A stretch of 64,000 bases of DNA, taken from assembly GCF_017695975.1 (NCBI RefSeq), contig NZ_JAAORN010000002.1, forward strand, positions 1-64,000, read 5' to 3'. The notes beneath the pieces are model-generated. The model had not been told where the DNA came from, searched no databases, and saw only the letters and a program-made list of their open reading frames with translations. Numbering within the stretch: position 1 is the first letter of the stretch; each line of letters opens with the position of its first letter. The position numbers were made by a program, and so were the translations under genes. Origin of the DNA: Prochlorococcus marinus CUG1417 (GTDB taxonomy: Bacteria; Cyanobacteriota; Cyanobacteriia; PCC-6307; Cyanobiaceae). Below, piece after piece: positions 42,668-50,123 of the stretch.

Positions 42668-42781
42668 TCAGTTATGGGAGGAAGTCTTAGTCAATAATAA
42701 TTGGCCCTTATAAAACTTTCCCTAATATTTCCCCAAATATAAAGAATAAATATTTGAGATTTTGACCATACACCTTCAAAT

Positions 42782-43477
42782 CTACTTATATTCAAATAAA
42801 AGCTCTCTATTAATGGAATCTTTTGTTTTATCCCAATTTTTATAAACAGTTTTCCATGCTTTCACTGTTTCTTTACCAATCTCATTAATTCTTAGACCTG
42901 TGGAACCATAACTAGAAATCATAATAAATGCCTTCCCATTTATAATTGGATAGTCTGCTAAAGAATTAGCCACAATTTTATTAACATCAAAAACACCATC
43001 ACATCCATTTACAACAATATAGCTTCCATCATTTGTTAATAAACCTAAGGAGGTGACATCATTTGAGCCTGTTGTTGATCTTCCTCCTAATCTTCCCTGG
43101 AAAATAGATTGTTCAGAGATTCTTATTTCGCTACGCCCGAAAAAAGATGCGACTCTAAAAGTTTTATTATAGTTTCTATCAAATACTGCTAATGTCTCTC
43201 CTTTAATTGGATTTTCAATTATTAAAGGTTCTGACAATGGGAATTCATCACTATCTAGTCCTTGTGTTCTCCAGTCTTCATCAATAATAAATCTTTGTAT
43301 ATTTGGGAATTTTCCATCTAGTTTTGTCTTTTTTATTTTTATGTATTCTTCTCTTCTTGTAGGACTACATAAACCCATATCGTTTTCCTTCCCAAATATT
43401 TCCGGACCAGTTTCATAAGCAAACGATAAAGGAATTATTGATTGCAAAGCAATTAAAGCTAATAATTTAATTTTCAT
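42782..43477 (-). CDS. Secreted hypothetical protein, 231 aa
   Basis: Signal peptide (MKIKLLALIALQSIIPLSFA), then a mostly beta protein with GLCSPTRREEYIKIKK, SIFQGRLGGRSTTGSNDV and VVNGCDGVFDVNKIV. Two Cys could form a disulfide. No family recognised. Probably periplasmic cargo between remnants 5 and 6. Confidence 0.65.
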   Translation of the reverse strand: MKIKLLALIALQSIIPLSFAYETGPEIFGKENDMGLCSPTRREEYIKIKKTKLDGKFPNIQRFIIDEDWRTQGLDSDEFPLSEPLIIENPIKGETLAVFDRNYNKTFRVASFFGRSEIRISEQSIFQGRLGGRSTTGSNDVTSLGLLTNDGSYIVVNGCDGVFDVNKIVANSLADYPIINGKAFIMISSYGSTGLRINEIGKETVKAWKTVYKNWDKTKDSINRELLFEYK

Positions 43478-43640
43478 TGAGCAAAAATATTTAGAAAAAT
43501 TATAAATAAACTACTGTGGTTAATTTTGTATAAATTAATATGATTCAATTATTGAAATTTAATTTTTCAAAATTTTAAATTCTGAGTTAAGAAAAATAAT
43601 ACCCTGATATTCCTCTCAAATTTCTAATATTTAATTCAAA

Positions 43641-43787
43641 ATGGCGCAGATTAAATACCTTACATTACCTAATGAAACAGTAGGTCTTAATTATAGCTTC
43701 GTTTTAGCGAGTTATATAGACTCTCTTTTTTTATTACCAACTATAAGAAAGTTAAGGTTTAGCGATTATTTACCATTCCTTGCATAA
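43641..43787 (+). CDS. Small hypothetical protein, 48 aa
   Basis: MAQIKYLTLPNETVGLNYSF, a moderately hydrophobic middle and a basic-aromatic end (IRKLRFSDYLPFLA). Supported by composition only. Confidence 0.4.
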   Translation: MAQIKYLTLPNETVGLNYSFVLASYIDSLFLLPTIRKLRFSDYLPFLA

Positions 43788-43822
43788 AACCTCACTCCCA
43801 CAATAGCTTTAATAAATACAAT

Positions 43823-43993
43823 TTAGTAATGATAAAAAGGCACTTCCTCAACTTGTTTTAGAGAATAGTCACATATACCGAACTGCATACATTCCATTTG
43901 GGAGTCACTTAATTTCCTTTCAAATGAAATCGCATCAAAAAAATAATTAAAAGCATTTTGGAACTTATGTTTAATAGGATTTCCGCAAGTCAT
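43823..43993 (-). CDS. Small Cys-containing hypothetical protein, 56 aa
   Basis: Perfect ribosome-binding site (aaggaggt, seven bases before ATG). MTCGNPIKHKFQNAFNYFFD and SQMECMQFGICDYS. General size and Cys pattern recall the protein at 13376. Unknown function. Confidence 0.6.
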   Translation of the reverse strand: MTCGNPIKHKFQNAFNYFFDAISFERKLSDSQMECMQFGICDYSLKQVEEVPFYHY

Positions 43994-44181
43994 AATTAAC
44001 CTCCTTCGATATGGAAGTTTTTAGTATCACTTATTCTTAAAATCAAGAGTTAAAATACCTAAAGTAAAATTATCAATTTAATCAGTTTTTAATATTTCAC
44101 TATCTTTATAAAGAGTATTTTTGCTCTAGGAAATTTTAATCATTACATCTAACTTAGTTCTACTGATTGAGGTTTTACTTC

Positions 44182-44289
44182 ATGAGCACTTACAAAACGA
44201 AATACTTCAAAAATACAAAAAATCTCGACAACACACTTTGGTTAGACAAATTAATTAATCAACTCGAGAAAAAAGCCAAAGGGGGTTAA
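44182..44289 (+). CDS. Small protein, 35 aa, paralogue of 48358
   Basis: MSTYKTKYFKNTKNLDNTLW, then LDKLINQLEKK. The YFK-N-x-WLD-LINQ-E core is repeated in the protein at 48358. ATG follows a weak GA-rich site. Confidence 0.55.
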   Translation: MSTYKTKYFKNTKNLDNTLWLDKLINQLEKKAKGG

Positions 44290-44292
44290 TTT

Positions 44293-44463
44293 ATGAATAC
44301 GTTCAGGAACAAACAATTCAAAAACGAATTAGATCCAAAGTATGCGTTTTATGATTGTCTCCGAAGTTGCGAACTTAAAAGTTCTTCTGAAAAAACTTTA
44401 GAAGAAGGCAAGGACAGTTGTGATTGGGAACCCTCGTCAGATGATATAGATTTCTGGAATTAA
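44293..44463 (+). CDS. Small acidic protein, 56 aa
   Basis: Three bases after the previous stop, so same operon. Three Cys (FYDCLRSCELK, DSCDWEP) and an acidic-aromatic end (DDIDFWN). No family recognised. Confidence 0.55.
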   Translation: MNTFRNKQFKNELDPKYAFYDCLRSCELKSSSEKTLEEGKDSCDWEPSSDDIDFWN

Positions 44464-44467
44464 ATAA

Positions 44468-44500
44468 TGTTAATTCCTCTTTTTTAGATCAACTGTCAAT
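44468..44500 (-). promoter_or_regulatory. Palindrome leader copy (orphan)
   Basis: Minus strand attgacagttgatctaaaaa then gaggaatt. It overlaps the stop codon of the ABM-like gene and is followed by no minus-strand gene, so it may be a relic or may drive an antisense or small RNA. Confidence 0.45.
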
Positions 44501-44804
44501 CATGATAACCCACTTTAGAAACAATACTACCTGAAACAGGATCAGTTACTCCAAGTTCGGGAGACAACTCTTCCATAAATCCTCTAACCTCATTAAGATG
44601 AGCAATCATAGCTGGTCTTTGAGCTGCAATAGCTTCTTCACTTTTCCAGATACCAACAAAACAGTAATCATAATTACCAGTTTTAGCGATATATCTTTGA
44701 GTCATCCCCTCAAAACTTGTTTTATCTATTATTTCAAAATACTTATTTACACAATCTGACTTTAATTTAAATCGAACAACATTCATAAAATTTCGAGAAG
44801 TCAT
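44496..44804 (-). CDS. ABM-like (antibiotic monooxygenase fold) protein, 102 aa
   Basis: Dimeric ferredoxin-like fold: FMNVVRFKLKSDCVNKYFEI, GNYDYCFVGIWKSEEAIAAQ and a C-terminal ELGVTDPVSGSIV. Related folds act on quinones or reactive carbonyls or are stress proteins; substrate unknown. Leader with perfect palindrome upstream. Confidence 0.72.
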   Translation of the reverse strand: MTSRNFMNVVRFKLKSDCVNKYFEIIDKTSFEGMTQRYIAKTGNYDYCFVGIWKSEEAIAAQRPAMIAHLNEVRGFMEELSPELGVTDPVSGSIVSKVGYHD

Positions 44805-44806
44805 AA

Positions 44807-44848
44807 AATAAGAGGGATTTACTCCCTCTAATATAGATTGACTTTCAA
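44807..44848 (-). promoter_or_regulatory. Palindrome-plus-hairpin leader, ABM-like gene
   Basis: Minus strand: attgaaagtcaat (perfect 5-3-5 palindrome), tatatt (possible -10), agaggga-gtaaa-tccctct hairpin, then tattttATG. The best preserved member of the leader family. Confidence 0.6.
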
Positions 44849-44889
44849 TAACTAACTTTTAGAGATGCGAATAGTTTGAGTTTTAGTTG

Positions 44890-45195
44890 TTAATCACAAC
44901 AACTTTCTTTTGTTAATGAAGCAGTCCAAGAGGATTCTTCCATTGTTAACAAGTCAACTCTATGAGTTGCCATCCAGTCACCATTTGCCTCCACAAACTT
45001 TTGAACATTACCTTCTGGCGCTTGATGAATAACAATAATTTTTTGAGGATCTTTTTTGCTTACTCCTCTGAAAATAGGCTTAATATCAAATTCAGAATGC
45101 CTTTTATTAGCTTCTGCACTATCAAATATTGCAGCCCATTCATCGAAAGTGCTTTCAATTTTAAAAGTAAACACGGAGGTAACTAAGCAAGACAT
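44890..45195 (-). CDS. DUF3764 protein, 101 aa
   Basis: TFKIESTFDEWAAIFDSAEA, then FDIKPIFRGVSKKDPQKIIV and IHQAPEGNVQKFVEANG are the DUF3764 pattern, a picocyanobacterial ferredoxin-fold family. It ends with two Cys (KESCCD). A partial leader motif (tctaaaataagggtgaatta) precedes the ATG. Confidence 0.8.
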   Translation of the reverse strand: MSCLVTSVFTFKIESTFDEWAAIFDSAEANKRHSEFDIKPIFRGVSKKDPQKIIVIHQAPEGNVQKFVEANGDWMATHRVDLLTMEESSWTASLTKESCCD

Positions 45196-45518
45196 AAGAA
45201 AAGAGATAATTCACCCTTATTTTAGAAAGAAAATCTTTATGAACCACCTTAAATTAATATGACGTAGTGCTCTATATGCACTAGCACCAGGTTATGGTTT
45301 TCCGATTATTTGCATACATATGCAATGCATTGCTGCATGTTGGAGCAATAATATTGAGACTCAATTAAATCCTAATTGTCCCAACTTATAAGCTATAAAC
45401 CATCTTATTTTTGAAGAGTCTGTCGCAAATTGCGTACTTGGTGCTTTGGGAGTACAAAGTCACAGGTTCAAATCCTGACGCCCCGATTAAGCTATAGCAG
45501 TAAGTCTCAGCTAATAAC
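45196..45518. other. Gene-free stretch with att remnants
   Basis: Contains a second weak att-like piece (45264-45304), a perfect palindrome gcaatgcattgc (45322-45333) about 110 bp before the clear att remnant, and that remnant itself. No gene. Confidence 0.5.
45441..45487 (+). repeat. Degenerate tRNA-Pro att remnant 6
   Basis: 41 of 47 positions match the core. The upstream ctgtcgcaaattgc (45420-45433) is shared with remnant 1 at identical spacing; the downstream agtaagtctcagctaataac is shared with remnants 2 and 3. Confidence 0.85.
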
Positions 45519-46190
45519 TCAAAAATGCCAAACCAGAATAACTTCCAAGGTTTTAGCATCCAGATTCCCTTCTTTAGAAATCACTTTTCCTATTCCAGTT
45601 TGAAGACTGAAGTCTTTATTGATATTGTATTCCAACCCGACACTTGGTTTGTACAATAAGCTATTACCGACATCAACACCTCCTCCCCCTCCGGTACCTA
45701 TGAGCATTTCACTGAAGAGTTGCCAGTTCTTCCATTTTGGACCAAGAAAGCCTACACCCAAGTGCCCCTCAGAGTAGCCGCCAGCGTCCCCTCCATAAGC
45801 GATTAATCCCTGCCCTGTAAGGTACCACCAATCTCCTCTCATCCAATCAATCTTACCTCCGAAAAGTTGCATATTGCTTGAAGATCCTTCATTACGTTGC
45901 GCATCAAAATACCATTGATGAGCATTGCGAAAGCGCCAATTTAGAGGCTCAATCTTGGCTGAATTGTCCCCCACAAGTTTAAAACCTTCTTCTTTTTTAT
46001 TTTTAAAAAAATTTTCTTCCCCTTTGTAAGATTTCCAAATAATCTTTTTAGGTGGTTCATCTTTATTTTTTTTAATTTTTTCCCATTTAATAGAATTAAA
46101 TTCAGAAGAATCTTTTATAACTTTTTCTGCAAAAACGTTCAAAAAGTTTAAGATTTGAGCAATTATGAAAAAATAAAATGCAAACTTCAT
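45519..46190 (-). CDS. Outer-membrane beta-barrel-like protein, 223 aa
   Basis: Signal peptide (FAFYFFIIAQILNFLNVFA), a basic polar stretch, then amphipathic strands (WWYLTGQGLIAYGGDAGG, GHLGVGFLGPKWKNWQLFSE, FSLQTGIGKVI) and a C-terminal LEVILVWHF ending in F. Lipid-A deacylase-like and other small barrels share this form, but no active-site pattern is clear. Its end abuts att remnant 6. Confidence 0.65.
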   Translation of the reverse strand: MKFAFYFFIIAQILNFLNVFAEKVIKDSSEFNSIKWEKIKKNKDEPPKKIIWKSYKGEENFFKNKKEEGFKLVGDNSAKIEPLNWRFRNAHQWYFDAQRNEGSSSNMQLFGGKIDWMRGDWWYLTGQGLIAYGGDAGGYSEGHLGVGFLGPKWKNWQLFSEMLIGTGGGGGVDVGNSLLYKPSVGLEYNINKDFSLQTGIGKVISKEGNLDAKTLEVILVWHF

Positions 46191-46651
46191 TTCATAAATC
46201 TTTTTATATTTGATTTATTATCTATCAATAATGATACTCCTATGGATAGATATCAAACAATTAATTAGAAAAGTCATTAAGTTGTGTAATTTGCCATTTA
46301 ATTAGCTTTTGCTCTAAAGAAATTAAAATCATATAAATTTGCAGATCACATTCTATAAACAAATCCCGCTTTCCATTTATCATTGATAGTTTTTTTTCTA
46401 TTTTATGGAATCATTAAAAAAGAAATCCAAATCATTCTCCAAATATATCTATATTTTTGTAATTAATTTTTGAGGTTGTTTTCAAAGGACTAGTTGTATT
46501 ACTTTCTAGAATTTATTTATGGATTTTATCCATTAATTAATTTAATCGTTGGTCCTCTATCCGTATATTTTTGTGCCTCAAACCGAACATTTTAAAAGGT
46601 CGTTTGTTTTATAGACTGAGTTAGAACTTAGTAGTAGCAAAAATAAATTAA
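46191..46651. other. Gene-poor stretch
   Basis: A 22-codon plus-strand frame at 46405-46473 (MESLKKKSKSFSKYIYIFVI) is the only candidate. Otherwise AT-rich spacer. Confidence 0.4.
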
Positions 46652-46837
46652 ATGCCTTCAACACCGATCAAATCTTGTAACAAATATGTATTGAGTTACA
46701 AAGATTCTTCAAATAATACACATGAAGTCGGCTTCTATGCTCGCGATGCATACGATTGCCTAATGCTTGCGAGAGAATTCAACTCTTTCGTACATGACAA
46801 TCCAGGATCTGTAATCAGAATACAACAAAAATTTTGA
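46652..46837 (+). CDS. Conserved small hypothetical protein, 61 aa
   Basis: MPSTPIKSCNKYVLSYKDSS, then EVGFYARDAYDCLMLAREFN and SVIRIQQKF. It looks like a compact alpha/beta fold and is of the kind seen in many marine picocyanobacteria. Followed 11 bp later by the next gene. Confidence 0.7.
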   Translation: MPSTPIKSCNKYVLSYKDSSNNTHEVGFYARDAYDCLMLAREFNSFVHDNPGSVIRIQQKF

Positions 46838-46847
46838 GAAAATTATT

Positions 46848-47012
46848 ATGAATTTTAAAAAATCACCATTCGCAATTCAAGATAAAAATTTAAGAGATCT
46901 TGATAATGCAAAAGATTATCCAACAATTGCTGATTTAATGAGAGAACAGACAGTTCGACAAGATGACGGAAATACAGTTCACCATCGTAGAGATTTAGAC
47001 TCTCTGGGTTAG
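46848..47012 (+). CDS. Small hypothetical protein, 54 aa
   Basis: MNFKKSPFAIQDKNLRDLDN and a charged, His-containing C-terminus (NTVHHRRDLDSLG). Likely co-transcribed with the 61-aa gene. The 290 bp after it contain no gene. Confidence 0.55.
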   Translation: MNFKKSPFAIQDKNLRDLDNAKDYPTIADLMREQTVRQDDGNTVHHRRDLDSLG

Positions 47013-47303
47013 TTAATGAGAATGGGTATTTACTGATTTTCAAAAATTTACTATCAAGATGAATGCGATTTTCGTTTCATTCATAAGATAATATTTTTTC
47101 TCAAGTTTTTTTAAGCTCTATAAGCGATAGGCAATACCCTTATTTATTTCGTTAATTGCATATCTATACTTTTAAGGTTCAGCCAGAAGCATTTTATTAA
47201 ATTGTGTTGACTTTCAATTTCTTCAGAAGAAAATTTCCCCTTAAAAAAAGAGGTATCCTCCATTAATGAAAAATTTACCGTCAGCCACTTAAAAAATTAA
47301 CTA

Positions 47304-47615
47304 TTAATGGGAAGATGCTGCAATTTCTTTATGGACCGAGAGAAATTCTTGATCTGTTAAAACTGGAGTAACTTCAATTTCTACGCCAAAATTGTCGACC
47401 CAAATACTACTCCATTTCCAAATATTCTGATGGTTTGAAGATTCAACTATTGCCCAACCATTAGCTCCCTCAGGATTTACTACTCGATTAAGAACTTTAA
47501 ACCCATCAAATTCATCACCTGCGCATCCGCCTTCCACAAAGCCCGCGAAAGCTTCTGCCCCTTGCATATGACTTTCTTGGTCTGGGAATTGCCAGTGTAC
47601 GATGTAAGTTTGCAT
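47304..47615 (-). CDS. DUF3303 protein, 103 aa
   Basis: YIVHWQFPDQESHMQGAEAF, FKVLNRVVNPEGANGWAIVE and VEIEVTPVLTDQEFLSVH match the DUF3303 pattern (ABM-like fold, PV-TD-E motif at the end). Small stress-island protein of unknown function. Confidence 0.75.
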   Translation of the reverse strand: MQTYIVHWQFPDQESHMQGAEAFAGFVEGGCAGDEFDGFKVLNRVVNPEGANGWAIVESSNHQNIWKWSSIWVDNFGVEIEVTPVLTDQEFLSVHKEIAASSH

Positions 47616-47717
47616 GAATAAAATTATTTTTTTAATTATTAATTATCAAATTTAAAAATTAAATAAAAAGTCTTTAAACACTAATTAAAACGAATAAACC
47701 TAAAAGGCAAAAATTAC

Positions 47718-47912
47718 AAAAAAAAAGACTCTTACGAGCCTTGGTGATGGGGACTCCTATAATGACAAATTAAACAGAAACAAACAACCCCATCAATAGG
47801 TAATTTTTTATACTTACAAACACCATATGTAGTGCTAAAATCATAAAAAGGCTGGGTGATGGGGATTTTTCCTGGTTTTTTATTGGGGCGAAGCTAACGT
47901 CCCTTTTTTTTA
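47718..47912. ncRNA. Candidate small RNA locus between outward terminators
   Basis: No coding frame. A minus-strand terminator (ggctc-gtaa-gagtc plus T9) lies at 47718-47740, and a plus-strand terminator (ggggcg-aagctaa-cgtccc plus T8) at 47885-47911. Between them ggtgatgggga occurs twice (47743, 47855) and its near-complement ccccatca once (47791). Two outward terminators around a gene-free, internally repetitive segment suggest one or two sRNAs. Strand and ends are unknown. Confidence 0.45.
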
Positions 47913-48107
47913 TAAAAAATTTACTTTAATAAATAAGTATAGATCCAGGATTAAGCATTTGAACCTTTTGAAGATAGTTCAAAGCTCTCCCTATGATGAA
48001 TATTATTTTAATTGTTTTTTAATTTTTAGCTTTTATATTAGACATAAAAAACCACCAAAGGGAAATGCTGATCTAACCAAAAGTAATTAGTTTGCAATAA
48101 GAATAAA

Positions 48108-48212
48108 TCACTTTTTCTTATTTCTCATTTGATACTGAAGAACAGCTTTTAGGTGTTTTACTTCTTTTTCTAAAGTATTAATTCTTTTTTCTAGTTCTTC
48201 ATTAGTTACCAT
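48108..48212 (-). CDS. Coiled-coil peptide, 34 aa
   Basis: MVTNEELEKRINTLEKEVKH, then LKAVLQYQMRNKKK: a clean heptad-type coil similar to SlyX-like peptides. Unknown role. Confidence 0.5.
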   Translation of the reverse strand: MVTNEELEKRINTLEKEVKHLKAVLQYQMRNKKK

Positions 48213-48357
48213 GTTTTTGGGAGATAAATACTTTAATATTTATACTATTAGAGAAATAATGTGTTATCCGTGGCAAATTACAAATAAGTATTTGAGCCTA
48301 TTGATTGGCATAATTTATCTAGATAAATTATGCCAAGTATAAATTCAGGGGGAATTT

Positions 48358-48501
48358 ATGAGTGGAGATTTTGAGACACTAGAAATCAATCAACCCAAAG
48401 TTACATATTTTAAGAAAAGATCCGAAAATAACACAGAATGGTTAGATGAATTAATCAACCAAATTGAATACATGAAAAACAATATATCCAAATCTGCTTA
48501 A
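48358..48501 (+). CDS. Small protein, 47 aa, paralogue of 44182
   Basis: Good RBS (gggggaa). MSGDFETLEINQPKVTYFKK, then TEWLDELINQIE. First gene of an overlapping series: its TAA shares an A with the next ATG. Confidence 0.6.
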   Translation: MSGDFETLEINQPKVTYFKKRSENNTEWLDELINQIEYMKNNISKSA

Positions 48502-48617
48502 TGACAGAAAAAGAGTTGAAGGAATTAGAGAAATTTGCAAAAGAAAATGGATACAATGACGAGCTAAAAGATATATATATAAGAGAAGTTATTGACAGAA
48601 ATAAAGAATACGAATGA
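48501..48617 (+). CDS. Small charged protein, 38 aa, paralogue of 34260
   Basis: KELEKFAKENGYNDELKDIY and RNKEYE. Overlaps both neighbours by one and four bases. Very likely translated as part of the operon. Confidence 0.6.
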   Translation: MTEKELKELEKFAKENGYNDELKDIYIREVIDRNKEYE

Positions 48618-48844
48618 GATCAAATTTTCGACCAAATATTCGACTAGCTACAAACATTCTTTTAGTTATTGGTACTTTTGCTATTGCTTTAAAGATTGCT
48701 CCAATAGCAGAGGTATATCAAGAAAAAAATTTATGTATTAAATATTTAAAACATCAAATAGATCGAGACAAACTTATCAAAAGACTAAAAATAGTTAAAC
48801 AAGCAAATCCATCTAGTATTTGTGACTCTATCCTTAAAAGTTAA
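48614..48844 (+). CDS. Single-span membrane protein, 76 aa
   Basis: ATGA overlap with the previous gene. One helix (IRLATNILLVIGTFAIALKI) and a basic tail with two Cys (KNLCIKYL, SSICDS). Two bases before the MauE/DoxX-like gene. Confidence 0.65.
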   Translation: MRSNFRPNIRLATNILLVIGTFAIALKIAPIAEVYQEKNLCIKYLKHQIDRDKLIKRLKIVKQANPSSICDSILKS

Positions 48845-48846
48845 AA

Positions 48847-49299
48847 ATGAAGATTAAGTCATTTACTCCCTTAATTGCAGTCTTTGGTACCTCATTTCTG
48901 ATAACCATTTCATTGCTTAAAAGTTTCCAAATTTTTATGGGGATATCAATTTGTCTTTTAGCGATGCTCAAGCTTATGGATATTGAAGCTTTTGGAAAAA
49001 GTTTTGAGAAATATGATTTAATATCTTCTAAATTTGATGGCTGGATATATATTTATCCTTTTTGCGAATTATTAATTGGAGTAAGTTTTCTTAATTCTTC
49101 TCCACCCTCATTAATTATTTTTATTGCCCTAATTTTAGGAATTTCTGGAATGTTTTCAGTATTTAAAGCTGTTTATTTGGATAAATTAAAATTAAATTGT
49201 GCATGTATTGGTGGATATGCAAAAACTCCTTTGGGAATAATTAGTTTTATCGAAAATCTTTTAATGGCAATTATGAGTTTCTTAATTTTGATTAAATAG
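48847..49299 (+). CDS. MauE/DoxX-family redox-associated membrane protein
   Basis: Four helices over 150 aa with the family's CxC motif in LNCACIGGYAKTPLGIISFIENLLM. MauE/DoxX proteins support disulfide or thiol chemistry of partner proteins. The downstream DUF411 protein has a CGCC motif, an obvious candidate partner. Core of the operon 48358-50384. Confidence 0.8.
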   Translation: MKIKSFTPLIAVFGTSFLITISLLKSFQIFMGISICLLAMLKLMDIEAFGKSFEKYDLISSKFDGWIYIYPFCELLIGVSFLNSSPPSLIIFIALILGISGMFSVFKAVYLDKLKLNCACIGGYAKTPLGIISFIENLLMAIMSFLILIK

Positions 49300-49360
49300 C
49301 GATTTAATAAATTTTCATTTATGGTTGATTTAGATATTAAATTTAATCGTCGTAATTAGT

Positions 49361-49879
49361 ATGGCACTTAATAAAATATTTATCAAAAGAGGATTTTTAA
49401 ATTATCTAATTTTTTCTGGAATTCTTTTTACAAATATAATCAATCCAAATAAGAGTATTGCTTTAGCTCAAGAAAATATAGATATCCCAAGAGTTGTTTC
49501 TTACAGATCAGCATCATGTGGTTGTTGCAAAAAATGGATCAATCATTTAAGAGATAATGGATTAGAAGTTGTTGATAATATAGTTGAGAATGTTTCAGTA
49601 ATTAAAAACCAATATGAAATTCCCAATAATCTGAGATCATGTCACTCCGCTCAAATAGCTAACTATACGATTGAAGGACATGTCCCGATTGAATCAATCA
49701 ACAAACTTTTTAGAGAAAAACCAAATGTCAATGGAATAGCCGTACGCGGCATGCCACTTGGCTCCCCAGGAATGGAAATGCATACTCACGACTCGCACTC
49801 TCATGATTATGATAACTACAAAGTAGTTTCATTTAGCGAAACTGGCAAAACAAAAATATTTGATAAAATCTCTCCTTAA
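49361..49879 (+). CDS. DUF411 metal-binding protein
   Basis: Exported (signal helix near 10-35). The DUF411 signature has SASCGCCKKWINHLRDNG, LRSCHSAQIANYTIEGHVP and GIAVRGMPLGSPGMEM. The C-terminus is His-rich (HTHDSHSHDYDN). DUF411 proteins are linked to copper and other metal handling. The extra His cluster suggests added metal binding. Confidence 0.87.
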   Translation: MALNKIFIKRGFLNYLIFSGILFTNIINPNKSIALAQENIDIPRVVSYRSASCGCCKKWINHLRDNGLEVVDNIVENVSVIKNQYEIPNNLRSCHSAQIANYTIEGHVPIESINKLFREKPNVNGIAVRGMPLGSPGMEMHTHDSHSHDYDNYKVVSFSETGKTKIFDKISP

Positions 49880-49901
49880 TACAAATACTTAATTTGAAAT
49901 A

Positions 49902-50123
49902 ATGCATTTTTTTCTTAGAAATTTTAAATTTTTTATTTTTTTATTTTCCTTATCTCTAAATTTTAATAGTTTTTCGCATGCACATATGAGGGGTACATTT
50001 CTTTCTGAAGAGGACGCCGAAAATAGATCTTTAGAACTTGGTTGCGAAGGGATACATAAGAATCAAGATAAATGGATGCCATGCAAAAACGAAAAAGAAT
50101 TACATATCTATTTGAGGAAATAG
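49902..50123 (+). CDS. DUF3721 exported protein, 73 aa
   Basis: Signal peptide, then FLSEEDAENRSLELGCEGIH and KWMPCKNEKE, the GC-x-H and WMPC motifs of DUF3721 from marine picocyanobacteria. Its Cys pair and place after DUF411 suggest a periplasmic metal or thiol role. Confidence 0.8.
   Translation: MHFFLRNFKFFIFLFSLSLNFNSFSHAHMRGTFLSEEDAENRSLELGCEGIHKNQDKWMPCKNEKELHIYLRK

Noticed and set aside
44468-44848. Leader repeats as insertion-sequence ends
   Set aside because: No transposase or target duplication is nearby, and copies keep a constant position relative to start codons, which fits regulatory DNA better.
37831-45487. Additional tRNA genes at the att-like copies
   Set aside because: None has a pairing acceptor stem or intact D-arm, and several carry mismatches in the T-arm. 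They are scars, not functional tRNAs.
46855-47043. Minus-strand frame of 62 codons opposite the gene at 46848
   Set aside because: It overlaps a better-supported plus-strand gene with a plausible start and spacing. The minus product is leucine-rich shadow sequence.
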